Shown here piece after piece: positions 10,001 to 18,587 of a stretch of DNA of 64,000 bases. A program made the translations under genes and the position numbers. This DNA comes from Cytophaga sp. FL35 (lineage in GTDB: Bacteria; Bacteroidota; Bacteroidia; Flavobacteriales; Flavobacteriaceae). The stretch covers positions 1-64,000 of the forward strand of contig NZ_JACSOH010000008.1 in NCBI RefSeq assembly GCF_014349235.1, written 5' to 3'. Numbering within the stretch: position 1 is the first letter of the stretch; the number at the start of each line of letters is the position of its first letter. The notes under the pieces are model-generated. The model had not been told where the DNA came from, ran no database searches, and worked only from the letters and a program-made list of their open reading frames with translations.

Positions 10001-10237
10001 TGTTTGGGTTCCGTTGGAGGTTCCCTTTTCGATAACGCTTGCGCCGGGGAGTGGCTGACCGTTATTGTCAAGAACGGTACCCGTAATGGTACTTTCTTGA
10101 TAAAGAACGGAGGTCTCCGAACTCTTTTTCTTGCTCATGGAGGCCACGTTCAAAGACGGGGAGTTTCCATAAGAGGCAGTACACAGGGCCAATGTATATA
10201 GGCTCAGGTAATGCTTTTTTAATAGTAGTCTCTTCAT
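7091..10237 (-). CDS. SusC/RagA-family TonB-dependent outer-membrane transporter
   Basis: 1048 aa from the ATG at 10237 (MKRLLLKKHYLSLYTLALC signal peptide). An in-frame ATG at 10270 is possible but adds residues ahead of the signal peptide. Order: signal peptide, carboxypeptidase-regulatory-like domain about 51-122, TonB box DEVVVIGYG at 129-137, plug with PLYVIDGV and GARGANGVILVTTKRG, then a long beta-barrel ending in an aromatic-terminated strand. Imports glycan fragments across the outer membrane, powered by TonB-ExbBD. Paired with SusD downstream. Confidence 0.95.
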   Translation of the reverse strand: MKRLLLKKHYLSLYTLALCTASYGNSPSLNVASMSKKKSSETSVLYQESTITGTVLDNNGQPLPGASVIEKGTSNGTQTDFDGNFELEISTANATLVISYIGFASQEIALDGQPSINVSLQEDAAHLDEVVVIGYGTQKKSDLTGAVGSVKSEELAERPAASLNQAMAGKVAGVNITSGSGRPGGRTVVRIRGNTSVSIANTPLYVIDGVILNAVDLPNGSTPIDYMNPNDIESIEVLKDASATAIYGARGANGVILVTTKRGTSTGSTRLNYDVDFSIGTLPKKLDLLNSEEFLRVEEIAYANAEKYDPAGWAGGAYTDPTTKRTDPRLFDSEGNPLYDTDWQDEAIRTSFTQNHQLSFTGGTQKGNYGLFMGFRDEEGLIVESWLKRYSGRFTLDTEVTDWLKVGGSLSYNDQNEKQIDQLGGGGITTMRQVFEALPIIPVRYEDGSWGSNIDYPGMEGGGSPVAVANDRRYFLKTQTVLGNFYSNISLHKNLQLRTTVGTNIINQRNDYYGGRELRYIARPDGAAHVENSRYNSWQFENYLTYNKDFNADNSLTAMLGLSWQHIDEFTALASTRGFADDFYGFNNLGAGSNPQTPTSEKIAYGLNSYFGRVNYNYKNKYLLTLTGRADGSSKFGPENQFAFFPSAALAWRVSGEDFLSQNETISNLKVRASYGATGNSEIPAYRALAGLTNGTVIFSGDRASYTIPERMANPDLKWERTEQVDAGLELGLFQNRIALELDLYRKLTTDMLLNAPVPSTSGFSNVFRNVGSMENKGIEINLNTINVDNELFGWNTNFNISINKNEVIALSGGSDIFLGSTLIREGESLSTFFGYIDEGTWNTDEADQAAIYDRLPGDIKYRDLNNDGAINSEDRAIIGKGIPDGFGTFSNTFRYGNLELLVDLQFQYGNSIMYRDEHSAEDRQTIANSFATVLNAWTPDNQDTDIAQIRPIAAGYDTNNDSGKLKDASFLRGRNLMLSYVFEPELVKRLHLNRLRLYTSVQNFFVSTKFPGYDPESSNGGGAFDQGFSLYDYPRPRTFMVGLNVGL

Positions 10238-10263
10238 AATGTTTAGGATTGAGTTAAATGACT

Positions 10264-10294
10264 TTGTCAAATAATAATGACAATCCCAAAGTTA
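10264..10294 (-). promoter_or_regulatory. Candidate susC promoter -7 element with overlapping inverted repeat
   Basis: On the minus strand 10287-10294 reads TAACTTTG, matching the Bacteroidetes -7 consensus TAnnTTTG. Just downstream, around the expected transcription start, is an inverted repeat TTGTCA / TGACAA (10264-10269 and 10278-10283, 8-base spacer). No clear -33 TTTG was found at 19-23 bp, so the promoter call is tentative. Confidence 0.4.
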
Positions 10295-10427
10295 TATTCG
10301 TACACTACCTGAGTCTACCTCTTACATTGCAAATAGTTCTATTTTTTTATCATTGAATTGTAGGAATGTTAAAATATGAATGACAAAAAAGTGTTGTTCG
10401 TAAAAATTTAAACTAAAAATTAAGGCA

Positions 10428-13400
10428 TTATTTAAATGGATGTTCTTTTAACAATTCGTCAGATGTATAGAATCCTTGTTTATCCTTTATCTTTTCCCGA
10501 ACTTTTTTAACCATATCGGGAGTGATTACGGATGCTTCATTACCAAATGAGTTTCTAACAAATGTTAGTACAGAAGCCACTTCTTCATCATTGAGCATAC
10601 CTCCGAATGGCGTCATAGGAACCTGTCCCGGAAATTTTTTTCCGTTTACCTCAATAGGTCCTATCATTCCTTTAAGTGTCAGTTTTATCAACCTGTCCTG
10701 GTTGCCGGTTACCCATTCTGATGCCGCTAAAGGAGGGAAACCTGAACTTTCCAAGCCTTTACCATCTGGTTGATGGCAAGTGGCACAAAATCCTTCACGT
10801 TCGTAAATCTCTTGACCTGCTAGCAACAGTTCCAACTCCTTACCTTTTAAACTGGTTTCAATGGTTTCCTTTGGTTCTTCGCCTAAGTTATGATCGTTTA
10901 AGTGGGCTAATGCCGCCTCATAGGGTCTTTTCATCCACTGGTCCAATCCTTTTTTACCGGCCTCGGTCACAATAGGAATTCCATCTTCCTTATCCATCCA
11001 TGAGGCAGCAACAAGAGTAGCCAAACGTACCCTAGGATGGTCATCTTTTGCAGATTGCATTAATAATTTGGCTTTGTTGGGTACTTGGTTTCCACTAAAT
11101 CTTAAAACGCCAACAGCTGCTGCCCTTGCTTTAAAATCGTCGGCCTCTAATAGAGTCTCCAACAGATTTTGGTCAATATCGTTCAAGCCCCAAGTAACCC
11201 AAAGGGCCTCTAAAAGATGATGCTCATATTTTTCATTTTCTTTATCAAGCTTGCTCACCCATTCTCCTAATTTGGTAAGCACTTCGTTTTTATCCCTAGC
11301 CCTCAATTCCCTTCGGGTTCTATATCTTGTCCTGTATTCTGGAAGTTTAAGATTTTCCAAAAGTTCTTCTATAGTGGCGCCATCAACCTTGGCAGGAGTA
11401 ACCAAAGGTTTGGACGGATAGGTCACACGGTATACCCTACCGTGAGCATGATCTCTAAGTGGATCACGGGCATTGTGTTGCATGTGCCCAATGAGTACAT
11501 TGCTCCAGTCAATAAAGTACAGTGAGCCATCTGGGGCAAACTCCATATCCACCGGTCTAAAATTCTTATCGTCGGAGAAAACCAAGTCCTGTCTGTGCTT
11601 GCTTAAATAACCAGCCGAATTAGGGTCATCAACCATGGTGTGTTGTTTGGTTCCCAAGAAACCTATGGTGTTGTTGATCAAAAGGTCTCCTTGAATATTC
11701 TCTGGAAAATGACTGCTGGAAACAAACTCTAAACCGGAAGTTGGCCGTACCCTATGCTTGTCCTCAATCAGGTTTTGAGGGTTAGGTGAGGCTTGGCCAT
11801 ATCTAGGTAAGATCGCCCCGGGCATCATCCAAGTCATATCTGGACCACTGGTGTGTGCAAAAAAGTATTGACCCCAGTCATCAAATGCTATACCCCAAGG
11901 GTTGGGGATGGACAATTGTGCCGTTCTTTCCAGACGATGTTGTTGGGGACTATAGCGATAAAAACCACCGTTAGTAGCCCTGACCGGGCCGTATGCGGTT
12001 TCTACATTTGTGTGTAGAAAAACTCCTTCTCCCATGTAAATGGCCCCGGACGGATCCGTTGTAAACGCGCTGATAGCGTGATGGGTGTCATGATCATCAA
12101 AACCGCTAAGGATAACTTCGGTTTCATCTGCTTTGTCATCACCGTCCGTATCTTTTAGAAGTACCAAATTGGTGCCTTGGGATACATAAACCCCCTCCGG
12201 GGCAAATTCAAAACCGATGGTCAAGTGTAGTCCATCTGCAAAAACCGTTTGTTTGTCCGCTTTATTGTCACCATTCGTATCTTCAAGGATCAAAAGTTTA
12301 TCATCCGGTTTGGAATCTCCTGGTTTATAATGGGGGTAGCTGGGCATGACTCCTACCCAAAGCCTTCCTTTGTTGTCAAAGGAAATTTGGACAGGATTGG
12401 CCAAATCTGGAAAATCTTGCTCAGAGGCAAACATTTCTACCTTATAACCGGGAGCTACATTAATTTTGGCGAGGGCATCATCCCCATATAGATATTCAGG
12501 GGTCCCATTTTTATCGCTTACCTTGTAATTGGTTTCCACTGGAGGAAGTTCCCTGGTCTTGGAATCGGCTGCTGCCAAATCCATTTTTTTGCCATTAAGT
12601 GCCTGCCAAATAGCAGTGTCCCTAATAGCGGTCATTTGCTTTATTTTCTCAATTTCATAGGGATAATTATCGGGACCAAAGGGGTCATAACGTCTACCAT
12701 AGGCATGAACCCCGTTTGGAATCTTAAAATCATTATGCCAGAACCAGTTTTTTTCGTTGACAGCATCCTGTACTAATTTTTTATTGCTATTGGAAGCTTT
12801 GTCCGCTCCAAAAATTTCATCGACCAATAAATTAGCCAATTTTTTATAACCAAAATCATTTAATTGAAATCCGTCATTTGTAATATGTTGTTCTGCCGTA
12901 GCTATCCAATTTTTACTTGGCTCAAAAGCGTCTACAAACAATACACTATCTTGGGCGGCGACCTCTCTCATGGCATCCGTGTACAGCTTTAGGTTTTTGT
13001 TTTCATCTACGCCATTAGGGAGGTCCATTTCATCCGATAAATCTTCAAAAGCAATGGGGGATACCAGGGCTAGTTGAGGTGCGCTTCTGCCATTGTATTT
13101 TTGATTTTTGGTATGCTCAATAAAAGCTTGTAATTCCTTCTTGTAATTCTCCAACCCATCTGGGCCGTTAAAAGATTCACTGTATCCAAAAAATGCAATG
13201 ATAACATCAGCTTCCAGCTCCGTTAGCCATTCATCTTCGGTTGGAAAATGTCCCACACTATTGGAATTGTTCGAAAGTTCGTTTTGGTGGAATTTTTCCG
13301 CACCTGGGAATGCCCAAGGCGATTTTCTGGAAGAATGCGGTCTAAAACCTGGGGTATTACCCCCATCTCCCATATTTCTAATGAATAGGGAGTCATGTGG

Positions 13401-13601
13401 GTAACGCAATTGCATTTCTGTTTCAAAATGACCAAAATGGATCATTCTTGATGCAAGGTTGTTTCCTATTAAGACAATGTGAGAGTTGGGTTCAATTTCA
13501 AGCCTAGGACCTTTGTCTGTTTCGCAACTTTGCAAAAAAACAAGGGTCAACACTAAAATTGGGAGTAATCTCGCGGTAAGGAATCTACTTAAAATTTTCA
13601 T
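10428..13601 (-). CDS. PVC-type multidomain cytochrome c lipoprotein (SGNH-like, sorbosone-dehydrogenase-like propeller, HEAT, heme-binding CATCH)
   Basis: 1057 aa lipoprotein (lipobox FLQSC, Cys26). Order: SGNH-hydrolase-like domain about 40-265; six-bladed propeller of the sorbosone/glucose dehydrogenase type about 375-720, starting near APGYKVEMFA; HEAT-like repeats about 730-910; cytochrome c domain with CATCH at 939-943 and a likely axial methionine M996 in VPMTPFG. In the SGNH domain the usual GDS serine is replaced (GNN, 46-48) and the DGxH histidine is Q246, so it may bind rather than cleave. First gene of the minus-strand unit, 190 bases before susC. Probably an envelope sugar oxidase passing electrons to heme; the substrate is not known. 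Confidence 0.85.
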   Translation of the reverse strand: MKILSRFLTARLLPILVLTLVFLQSCETDKGPRLEIEPNSHIVLIGNNLASRMIHFGHFETEMQLRYPHDSLFIRNMGDGGNTPGFRPHSSRKSPWAFPGAEKFHQNELSNNSNSVGHFPTEDEWLTELEADVIIAFFGYSESFNGPDGLENYKKELQAFIEHTKNQKYNGRSAPQLALVSPIAFEDLSDEMDLPNGVDENKNLKLYTDAMREVAAQDSVLFVDAFEPSKNWIATAEQHITNDGFQLNDFGYKKLANLLVDEIFGADKASNSNKKLVQDAVNEKNWFWHNDFKIPNGVHAYGRRYDPFGPDNYPYEIEKIKQMTAIRDTAIWQALNGKKMDLAAADSKTRELPPVETNYKVSDKNGTPEYLYGDDALAKINVAPGYKVEMFASEQDFPDLANPVQISFDNKGRLWVGVMPSYPHYKPGDSKPDDKLLILEDTNGDNKADKQTVFADGLHLTIGFEFAPEGVYVSQGTNLVLLKDTDGDDKADETEVILSGFDDHDTHHAISAFTTDPSGAIYMGEGVFLHTNVETAYGPVRATNGGFYRYSPQQHRLERTAQLSIPNPWGIAFDDWGQYFFAHTSGPDMTWMMPGAILPRYGQASPNPQNLIEDKHRVRPTSGLEFVSSSHFPENIQGDLLINNTIGFLGTKQHTMVDDPNSAGYLSKHRQDLVFSDDKNFRPVDMEFAPDGSLYFIDWSNVLIGHMQHNARDPLRDHAHGRVYRVTYPSKPLVTPAKVDGATIEELLENLKLPEYRTRYRTRRELRARDKNEVLTKLGEWVSKLDKENEKYEHHLLEALWVTWGLNDIDQNLLETLLEADDFKARAAAVGVLRFSGNQVPNKAKLLMQSAKDDHPRVRLATLVAASWMDKEDGIPIVTEAGKKGLDQWMKRPYEAALAHLNDHNLGEEPKETIETSLKGKELELLLAGQEIYEREGFCATCHQPDGKGLESSGFPPLAASEWVTGNQDRLIKLTLKGMIGPIEVNGKKFPGQVPMTPFGGMLNDEEVASVLTFVRNSFGNEASVITPDMVKKVREKIKDKQGFYTSDELLKEHPFK

Positions 13602-13902
13602 TATTGTTCGGTAACGGTAAAGAGGTTAGAATTAGATTTTTGGTTAGTTTGGTTTCGTTCAATAATGCGGTTTTCGATTAAACTAGGTGCTGTGCTGGAC
13701 TTGAATTGAAGTATTCTTAAAATCGATAAATTTTCAAACGTTATAGTTGTAAAATTCGCAATCAATAGCTTCAAAAATCACCATATTATTGATTCAAGTT
13801 GTAAATTTAAAACACTTTTTCAAAAAAGTTTTGCCTTTTTTTGCTAAAAGGTGGTATTTTTTTGTCATATATTTATCCGAATTTCAATTTTAAGAGAAAT
13901 TT
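13602..13902. promoter_or_regulatory. Divergent control region between the cytochrome c-susCD unit and the AraC gene
   Basis: 301 bases without a gene. It contains a 9-bp direct repeat AGTTGTAAA (13745-13753 and 13797-13805), 52 bp apart or about five helical turns. Nested inside is an 8-bp inverted repeat AATCAATA / TATTGATT (13760-13767 and 13787-13794). These are reasonable binding sites for the adjacent AraC regulator, but no promoter of the TAnnTTTG type was found on either strand. Confidence 0.4.
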
Positions 13903-14790
13903 ATGAGTACTCCAAGCATTGAAAAAACACTTACGGCAAAAGAGACTTTTATTTTTAAAGATTTGATAGGCCCTCATTTTAATCCTATTTGGCATTTTCA
14001 TCCCGAGTTTCAAATTTCTTACATAGCCAAAGGACAAGGAACCCGGTTTGTAGGTGATCATGTGCATAACTTTGTGGAAGGAGATTTGGTGATGACAGGT
14101 CCTAACCTACCTCATTTATGGAGGAGTTATGACCCTTATTTTGAACCGGACAGTAACCTGTCCACAAGGGGGCTGGTGATTTATTTTGATCATGATTTAT
14201 TGAGCAAATCGCTCTTAGGGAGGGAGGAATTTTATACAATTAACAAACTTGTTGAAAATTCTTTTAGGGGTATAGAGTTTTATGGGGCAACCCCCGGCAA
14301 AATTTATAAACTACTGATGGAGATTTCCCAAGAGAAGGGGTTTAAGAGAATTCTAAAACTACTTGAAATATTGGACATTTTGGCCCATTGTGCCGATTAC
14401 TCATTATTGTCCAGCCCTAGTTACGTAAACTCCTTTAAAGGAGGTGATTCTGAAAAAATGAGTATGGTATACGATTATGTCATGAGTAATTTTAGGGAAA
14501 AGATCGCTTTGGACGAAGTAGCGGACATGTTGAATATGACCACTTCTTCCTTCTGTAGATATTTCAAGCCAAGAGCCAACAAAACCTTTACAAGGTTTGT
14601 AAACGAAATACGAATTGGACATGCCCGAAAGTTACTCTTGGAAGACAATTTTAATATTTCACAAATCAGCTACGAATGTGGTTTTAATGCCCTGTCCAAT
14701 TTTAATAGACAATTCAAGGCAATTACAGGTTTGAGCCCCCATGAATACAGGAATATGTTCTTAAATATGCAAAACAACGAAAACGATTGA
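13903..14790 (+). CDS. AraC-family transcriptional regulator
   Basis: 295 aa. The N-terminal half is a cupin-like sensor (WHFHPEFQISYIAKGQGTRF, then EGDLVMTGPNLPHLW). The C-terminal half, about 195-287, carries the two helix-turn-helix motifs of AraC proteins: IALDEVADMLNMTTSSFCRYF, and ISQISYECGFNALSNFNRQF followed by TGLSPHEYR. Stands alone between the divergent sugar-utilisation units and is the likely local regulator, sensing a sugar through the cupin domain. The effector is not identifiable from sequence. Confidence 0.92.
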   Translation: MSTPSIEKTLTAKETFIFKDLIGPHFNPIWHFHPEFQISYIAKGQGTRFVGDHVHNFVEGDLVMTGPNLPHLWRSYDPYFEPDSNLSTRGLVIYFDHDLLSKSLLGREEFYTINKLVENSFRGIEFYGATPGKIYKLLMEISQEKGFKRILKLLEILDILAHCADYSLLSSPSYVNSFKGGDSEKMSMVYDYVMSNFREKIALDEVADMLNMTTSSFCRYFKPRANKTFTRFVNEIRIGHARKLLLEDNFNISQISYECGFNALSNFNRQFKAITGLSPHEYRNMFLNMQNNEND

Positions 14791-14849
14791 GATGAAAAAT
14801 AAGGGTGGTCTTTGATAAAATATAGGAACTCTATAAAATTGTTAAACTT

Positions 14850-14857
14850 TAGATTTG
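14850..14857 (+). promoter_or_regulatory. Candidate -7 element for the epimerase-sulfatase operon
   Basis: TAGATTTG matches TAnnTTTG. It is 106 bases ahead of the epimerase start codon, and no TTTG was found at the expected -33 distance, so the call is weak. Confidence 0.35.
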
Positions 14858-14963
14858 TAAAATTCCCTTAGTTTAGAATAACCATTAAACTTGTTAGGTC
14901 AAGGTTCGTGATTTCAGTCCAAGGGAGATTGAAGAAACTGAGACTTTTCAAACGTAATTTTTT

Positions 14964-15803
14964 ATGAAAATAGGAATGAACATGCTTCTTTGGACCAACC
15001 ATGTTACTGAAGAGCATTTTGGAATAATAGATACTTTAAAGGAAACAGGTTTTAATGGCATAGAGCTATTTTTAGGGGAGGGTGAGGAGCCCCACTACAC
15101 CAAGCTGGGCAACCATTTTACGGATATTGACATGGGAGTGACAGCTGTAGGTTCCTTATCCCCTGAGCAGAATATTGCAAGTGACAACAAAAGCTATCGT
15201 GAGGCGGGTCTGGAAAGGTTAAAATGGACCATAGATGTTGCGGCGGCTGCCAACGTGGAGGTCATTTGCGGTCCATTTCATTCCACTTTTGCATTCTTTA
15301 CAAGAAAGCCGCCTACCATGGACGAAAAGAAGTGGAGTGCAGAGATGCTTCGCAAAGCAGCCGAATATGCATCTGGGTCAAACATAATTTTGGCGCCGGA
15401 GGCCGTCAATAGATTTGAGTGTTACCTGTATAATACCATGCAAGATTTAAAGACCATGGTAGAATTGGTGGATCATCCCAATTTGGGAGCTATGTATGAT
15501 ACACATCACTCCAATATTGAAGAAAAAAATCAAGAACAGGCTATAAAGACCATTGCACCCTACCTTAAACATGTTCACATAAGTGAAAATGATAGAGGTA
15601 CTCCTGGCAGTGGTCAAGTTGATTTTAATTCGGCATTCAAAGGATTACGGGATATTAATTATGACGGTTGGCTTACCATAGAAGCGTTTAGTACCGTTAT
15701 TCCAGAATTTGCCAATGCTATCAATGTTTGGAGGGATTATTCCCCTTCAGAGGAAATTTACACCAAGGGCTTCCAACTGATTAAGGAAGGAATGAAAAAA
15801 TAA
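14964..15803 (+). CDS. Sugar phosphate isomerase/epimerase, D-tagatose/D-psicose 3-epimerase-like
   Basis: 279 aa TIM barrel of the xylose-isomerase-like/AP endonuclease 2 superfamily. Four metal-ligand residues can be placed: E146 in LAPEAVNRFE, D179 in MYDTHHSNIEE, H205 in KHVHISENDRG and E240 in LTIEAFS. All four are offset by exactly four residues from the E150, D183, H209, E244 ligand set of Agrobacterium D-psicose 3-epimerase as I recall it, which supports a C3 ketose epimerase fold and metal site. First gene of a five-gene operon with a ThuA protein and three sulfatases. Probably cytoplasmic; the substrate in vivo is unknown. Confidence 0.85.
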   Translation: MKIGMNMLLWTNHVTEEHFGIIDTLKETGFNGIELFLGEGEEPHYTKLGNHFTDIDMGVTAVGSLSPEQNIASDNKSYREAGLERLKWTIDVAAAANVEVICGPFHSTFAFFTRKPPTMDEKKWSAEMLRKAAEYASGSNIILAPEAVNRFECYLYNTMQDLKTMVELVDHPNLGAMYDTHHSNIEEKNQEQAIKTIAPYLKHVHISENDRGTPGSGQVDFNSAFKGLRDINYDGWLTIEAFSTVIPEFANAINVWRDYSPSEEIYTKGFQLIKEGMKK

Positions 15804-15827
15804 TACAAACCAAAACCAAAATATACC

Positions 15828-16946
15828 ATGAAGAAGTTATTACCCCTTTTTATATGCATTCTTATGTTCGCCTGTAAGGAGGAAAAAAAAGAACAGGCCC
15901 AAGTAGATGAACAGGAAGAGGTAAATGATGGTCCTATTCAATGGCTCACATTTAATGGGGAAACTAATGGAAAAAATGTAGTTCTCATTTCAGGGGATGA
16001 AGAATATAGGTCAGAGGAGTCTATGCCACAATTGGCAAAAATTTTGGCTGAACATCATGGTTTTAATTGTACGGTCCTTTTTGCTCAAGACCCTGAACAG
16101 CCAGGGTTGGTCAATGCCAATTATGTGAATCATATCCCGGGGCTGGAAGCTCTTGATGACGCCGATTTAATGATAATTTCGACCCGTTTTAGAGCTCTTC
16201 CAGATGAGCAAATGAAACATATTGATAATTACCTAATGGCTGGTAAGCCGGTTATAGGTCTAAGAACGGCCACCCACGCCTTTAATTTTAAGGAGGAGGA
16301 CGTGTCTTCCTATAAGCACTATGGCAACTATTATGAGGGAGAGAAAACCGAATGGGAAGGCGGTTTTGGTAGGTTGGTGTTAGGTGAAAACTGGAGGTTT
16401 CACCATGGACATCATAAACATCAAAGTACATTGGGTGTTGTTGTGGATGAGGCTAAATCCACAGGTCTTCTCAACGGAATTTCTGACGGGGACGTTTGGG
16501 CCTCTGCAGACGTATATGGTGTTCGATTGCCCTTACCGGGAGATTCCCAACCTGTGGTCTTGGGAAAGGTAATGGACCGCAAGGGAGAATTTGATGAAAA
16601 TGATATGTTTTTTGGGATGAAACCTTCGGATGATGAGGTAGCCAAAACAAATAATAACGGAGACGATGTGAGTGCTCCTCTAATGCCCGTTGCTTGGACT
16701 AAAAGTTATCAACTTCCGGGAGGCAAGAAAGGTAAATCCTTTACTTCAACAGCTTTTTCTGCAGTTGATTTGACCATTGAGGGCACACGAAGACTGGTAG
16801 TAAACGCTGCCTTTTGGGCTCTTGACCTACCGGTTCCAAATAATGCTAAAGTGGATATAGTGGGCAGTTATAAGCCAACACAGTTTGAGTTTAGAAAGGA
16901 TGAATATTGGCCACAAACCAACTTAAGGGTAGAAGACCTAAAATAA
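15828..16946 (+). CDS. ThuA-domain lipoprotein (trehalose-utilisation-like)
   Basis: 372 aa lipoprotein: hydrophobic leader then MFAC, with lipidated Cys16 and an acidic linker. The rest is a ThuA-type, class I glutamine-amidotransferase-like fold, with VVLISGDEEYRSEESMPQLA at the N-terminal strand, ADLMIISTRFRALPDEQ, and GKPVIGLRTATHAF. ThuA proteins are common next to sugar oxidation and sugar uptake genes, but their reaction is poorly defined. 24 bases after the epimerase and 8 bases before the first sulfatase, so co-transcribed. Confidence 0.85.
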   Translation: MKKLLPLFICILMFACKEEKKEQAQVDEQEEVNDGPIQWLTFNGETNGKNVVLISGDEEYRSEESMPQLAKILAEHHGFNCTVLFAQDPEQPGLVNANYVNHIPGLEALDDADLMIISTRFRALPDEQMKHIDNYLMAGKPVIGLRTATHAFNFKEEDVSSYKHYGNYYEGEKTEWEGGFGRLVLGENWRFHHGHHKHQSTLGVVVDEAKSTGLLNGISDGDVWASADVYGVRLPLPGDSQPVVLGKVMDRKGEFDENDMFFGMKPSDDEVAKTNNNGDDVSAPLMPVAWTKSYQLPGGKKGKSFTSTAFSAVDLTIEGTRRLVVNAAFWALDLPVPNNAKVDIVGSYKPTQFEFRKDEYWPQTNLRVEDLK

Positions 16947-16954
16947 AATGGTAA

Positions 16955-18559
16955 ATGGGTGTCAAGCTACGTATTGTAAATCGTTTGCTAATACTAAATT
17001 GCCTTGTTTTTGCTTTTTCCTGTAGCGAAAAAATAGAGAGGGAAGTAAAAGAAGTAAAACCAAATGTATTGTTCATTTTGGTTGACGATTTGGGTTTGAA
17101 GGACCTAAGTGTTACGGGAAGTTCTTTTTATGAAACCCCAAATGTCGATTCCATTGCAAAAGACGGCATGGAATTCACACAAGGGTATGCCGCAAGTAGG
17201 GTTTGCAGCCCATCGCGAGCCAGTATCATGACGGGTAAATTTACTGCAAGACATGGCATTACAGATTGGATAGGTGCCAAAACCGGTACAGCTTGGCGGG
17301 AGCACGGGCGACATGATCAATTATTGCCGGCTGAATATGTTCATGCGCTGCCAAAAGAAGATATTTCCATTGCTGAAGCCTTCAAGGTCAATGGCTATAG
17401 AACCTTTTTTTCAGGAAAATGGCACTTGGGCGATAAAGGAAACTATCCTGAAGACCACGGTTTTGATATTAATGTTGCAGGTTGGGACAAAGGAAGCCCA
17501 ATGGGAGGTTATTTCTCACCTTGGAACAACCCTAAGCTCCCCATTAAAAAGGATGGCGAAAATCTTTCGATGAGACTTGCACGGGAGACAGCGGATTTCA
17601 TAGGGCAAAATAAAGACGTCCCATTTTTTGCATTTCTATCCTTCTATGCGGTCCACGGGCCCATTCAAACTACGCAACCAAAATGGAAAAAATATAGGGA
17701 TAAGGCCCATAAGCAAGGGATAGCTAAGGAGGGGTACGAAATGGAAAGGGTATTGCCCATTAGAACAGTTCAAGATAACCCCATTTATGCAGGCTTGGTT
17801 GAAAGTATGGATGACGCCGTGGGAGTGGTTTTGGAATCACTCAAAACTAACGGTGTAGCTGATAATACTATTGTGGTTTTCACTTCAGACAATGGAGGGG
17901 TGGCTTCAGGAGATGCCTTCTCCACTTCAAATTTACCGCTAAGAGGGGGTAAGGGGTACCAGTGGGAAGGAGGGATTAGAGAACCTTTTTTCATAAAGGT
18001 ACCGTGGTTGGCAATCAAAAGCAAGAAAAGTGATTTCCCTGTTACCGGAGCCGATTTTTTCCCAACCCTTTTGGATTTAGCTCAATTGGAACAGTTGCCT
18101 GATCAGCACAAAGACGGGGTGAGCCTTAAACCTATTTTAGAAGGAAAAACACTCAACCTAGAACGTCCCCTATATTGGCATTATCCCCATTATGGCAATC
18201 AAGGAGGAAACCCATCCTCCATCATACGGTTGGGAGATTGGAAGTTGATTCATTACTGGGAAAACGATTTTGAAGAACTTTATAATTTGAGGGAAGATCC
18301 TAGCGAACAAAATAATGTCATAGGGCAGCATAAGAAAGTGGCACAAAAGTTAAGTAGTCAACTTTTAAACTGGTTGAAAGAGGTAGGTGCCCGACTACCT
18401 GAGAAAGACAAAGAGTATAATGCAAATTTGGCGGCCAAGCGCCATCAAAATATGGTGAAAGAAAAAATGCCAGCGTTGGAGAAACAACGAATGGATTTCT
18501 TATCCGAAGATTTTCAACCAAATGCGGATTGGTGGGGAAGCATGATTACAGAAGATTAA
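16955..18559 (+). CDS. Sulfatase, family S1, lipoprotein (first of three)
   Basis: 534 aa. Signal peptide with lipobox AFSC (Cys23). Formylglycine-type active site CSPSR at 84-88 in VCSPSRASIMTGKFTARHG, calcium-site aspartates D44 and D45 in LVDDLG, a GKWHLG motif, and FTSDNGG late in the domain. Cleaves sulfate esters from glycans after the cysteine is converted to formylglycine by a maturase, which is not encoded in this window. Position in the operon and lipid anchor point to desulfation of the glycan in the periplasm or at the outer membrane. Confidence 0.93.
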   Translation: MGVKLRIVNRLLILNCLVFAFSCSEKIEREVKEVKPNVLFILVDDLGLKDLSVTGSSFYETPNVDSIAKDGMEFTQGYAASRVCSPSRASIMTGKFTARHGITDWIGAKTGTAWREHGRHDQLLPAEYVHALPKEDISIAEAFKVNGYRTFFSGKWHLGDKGNYPEDHGFDINVAGWDKGSPMGGYFSPWNNPKLPIKKDGENLSMRLARETADFIGQNKDVPFFAFLSFYAVHGPIQTTQPKWKKYRDKAHKQGIAKEGYEMERVLPIRTVQDNPIYAGLVESMDDAVGVVLESLKTNGVADNTIVVFTSDNGGVASGDAFSTSNLPLRGGKGYQWEGGIREPFFIKVPWLAIKSKKSDFPVTGADFFPTLLDLAQLEQLPDQHKDGVSLKPILEGKTLNLERPLYWHYPHYGNQGGNPSSIIRLGDWKLIHYWENDFEELYNLREDPSEQNNVIGQHKKVAQKLSSQLLNWLKEVGARLPEKDKEYNANLAAKRHQNMVKEKMPALEKQRMDFLSEDFQPNADWWGSMITED

Positions 18560-18587
18560 TTTAACAACCATTAAAATTCCTAAAACT

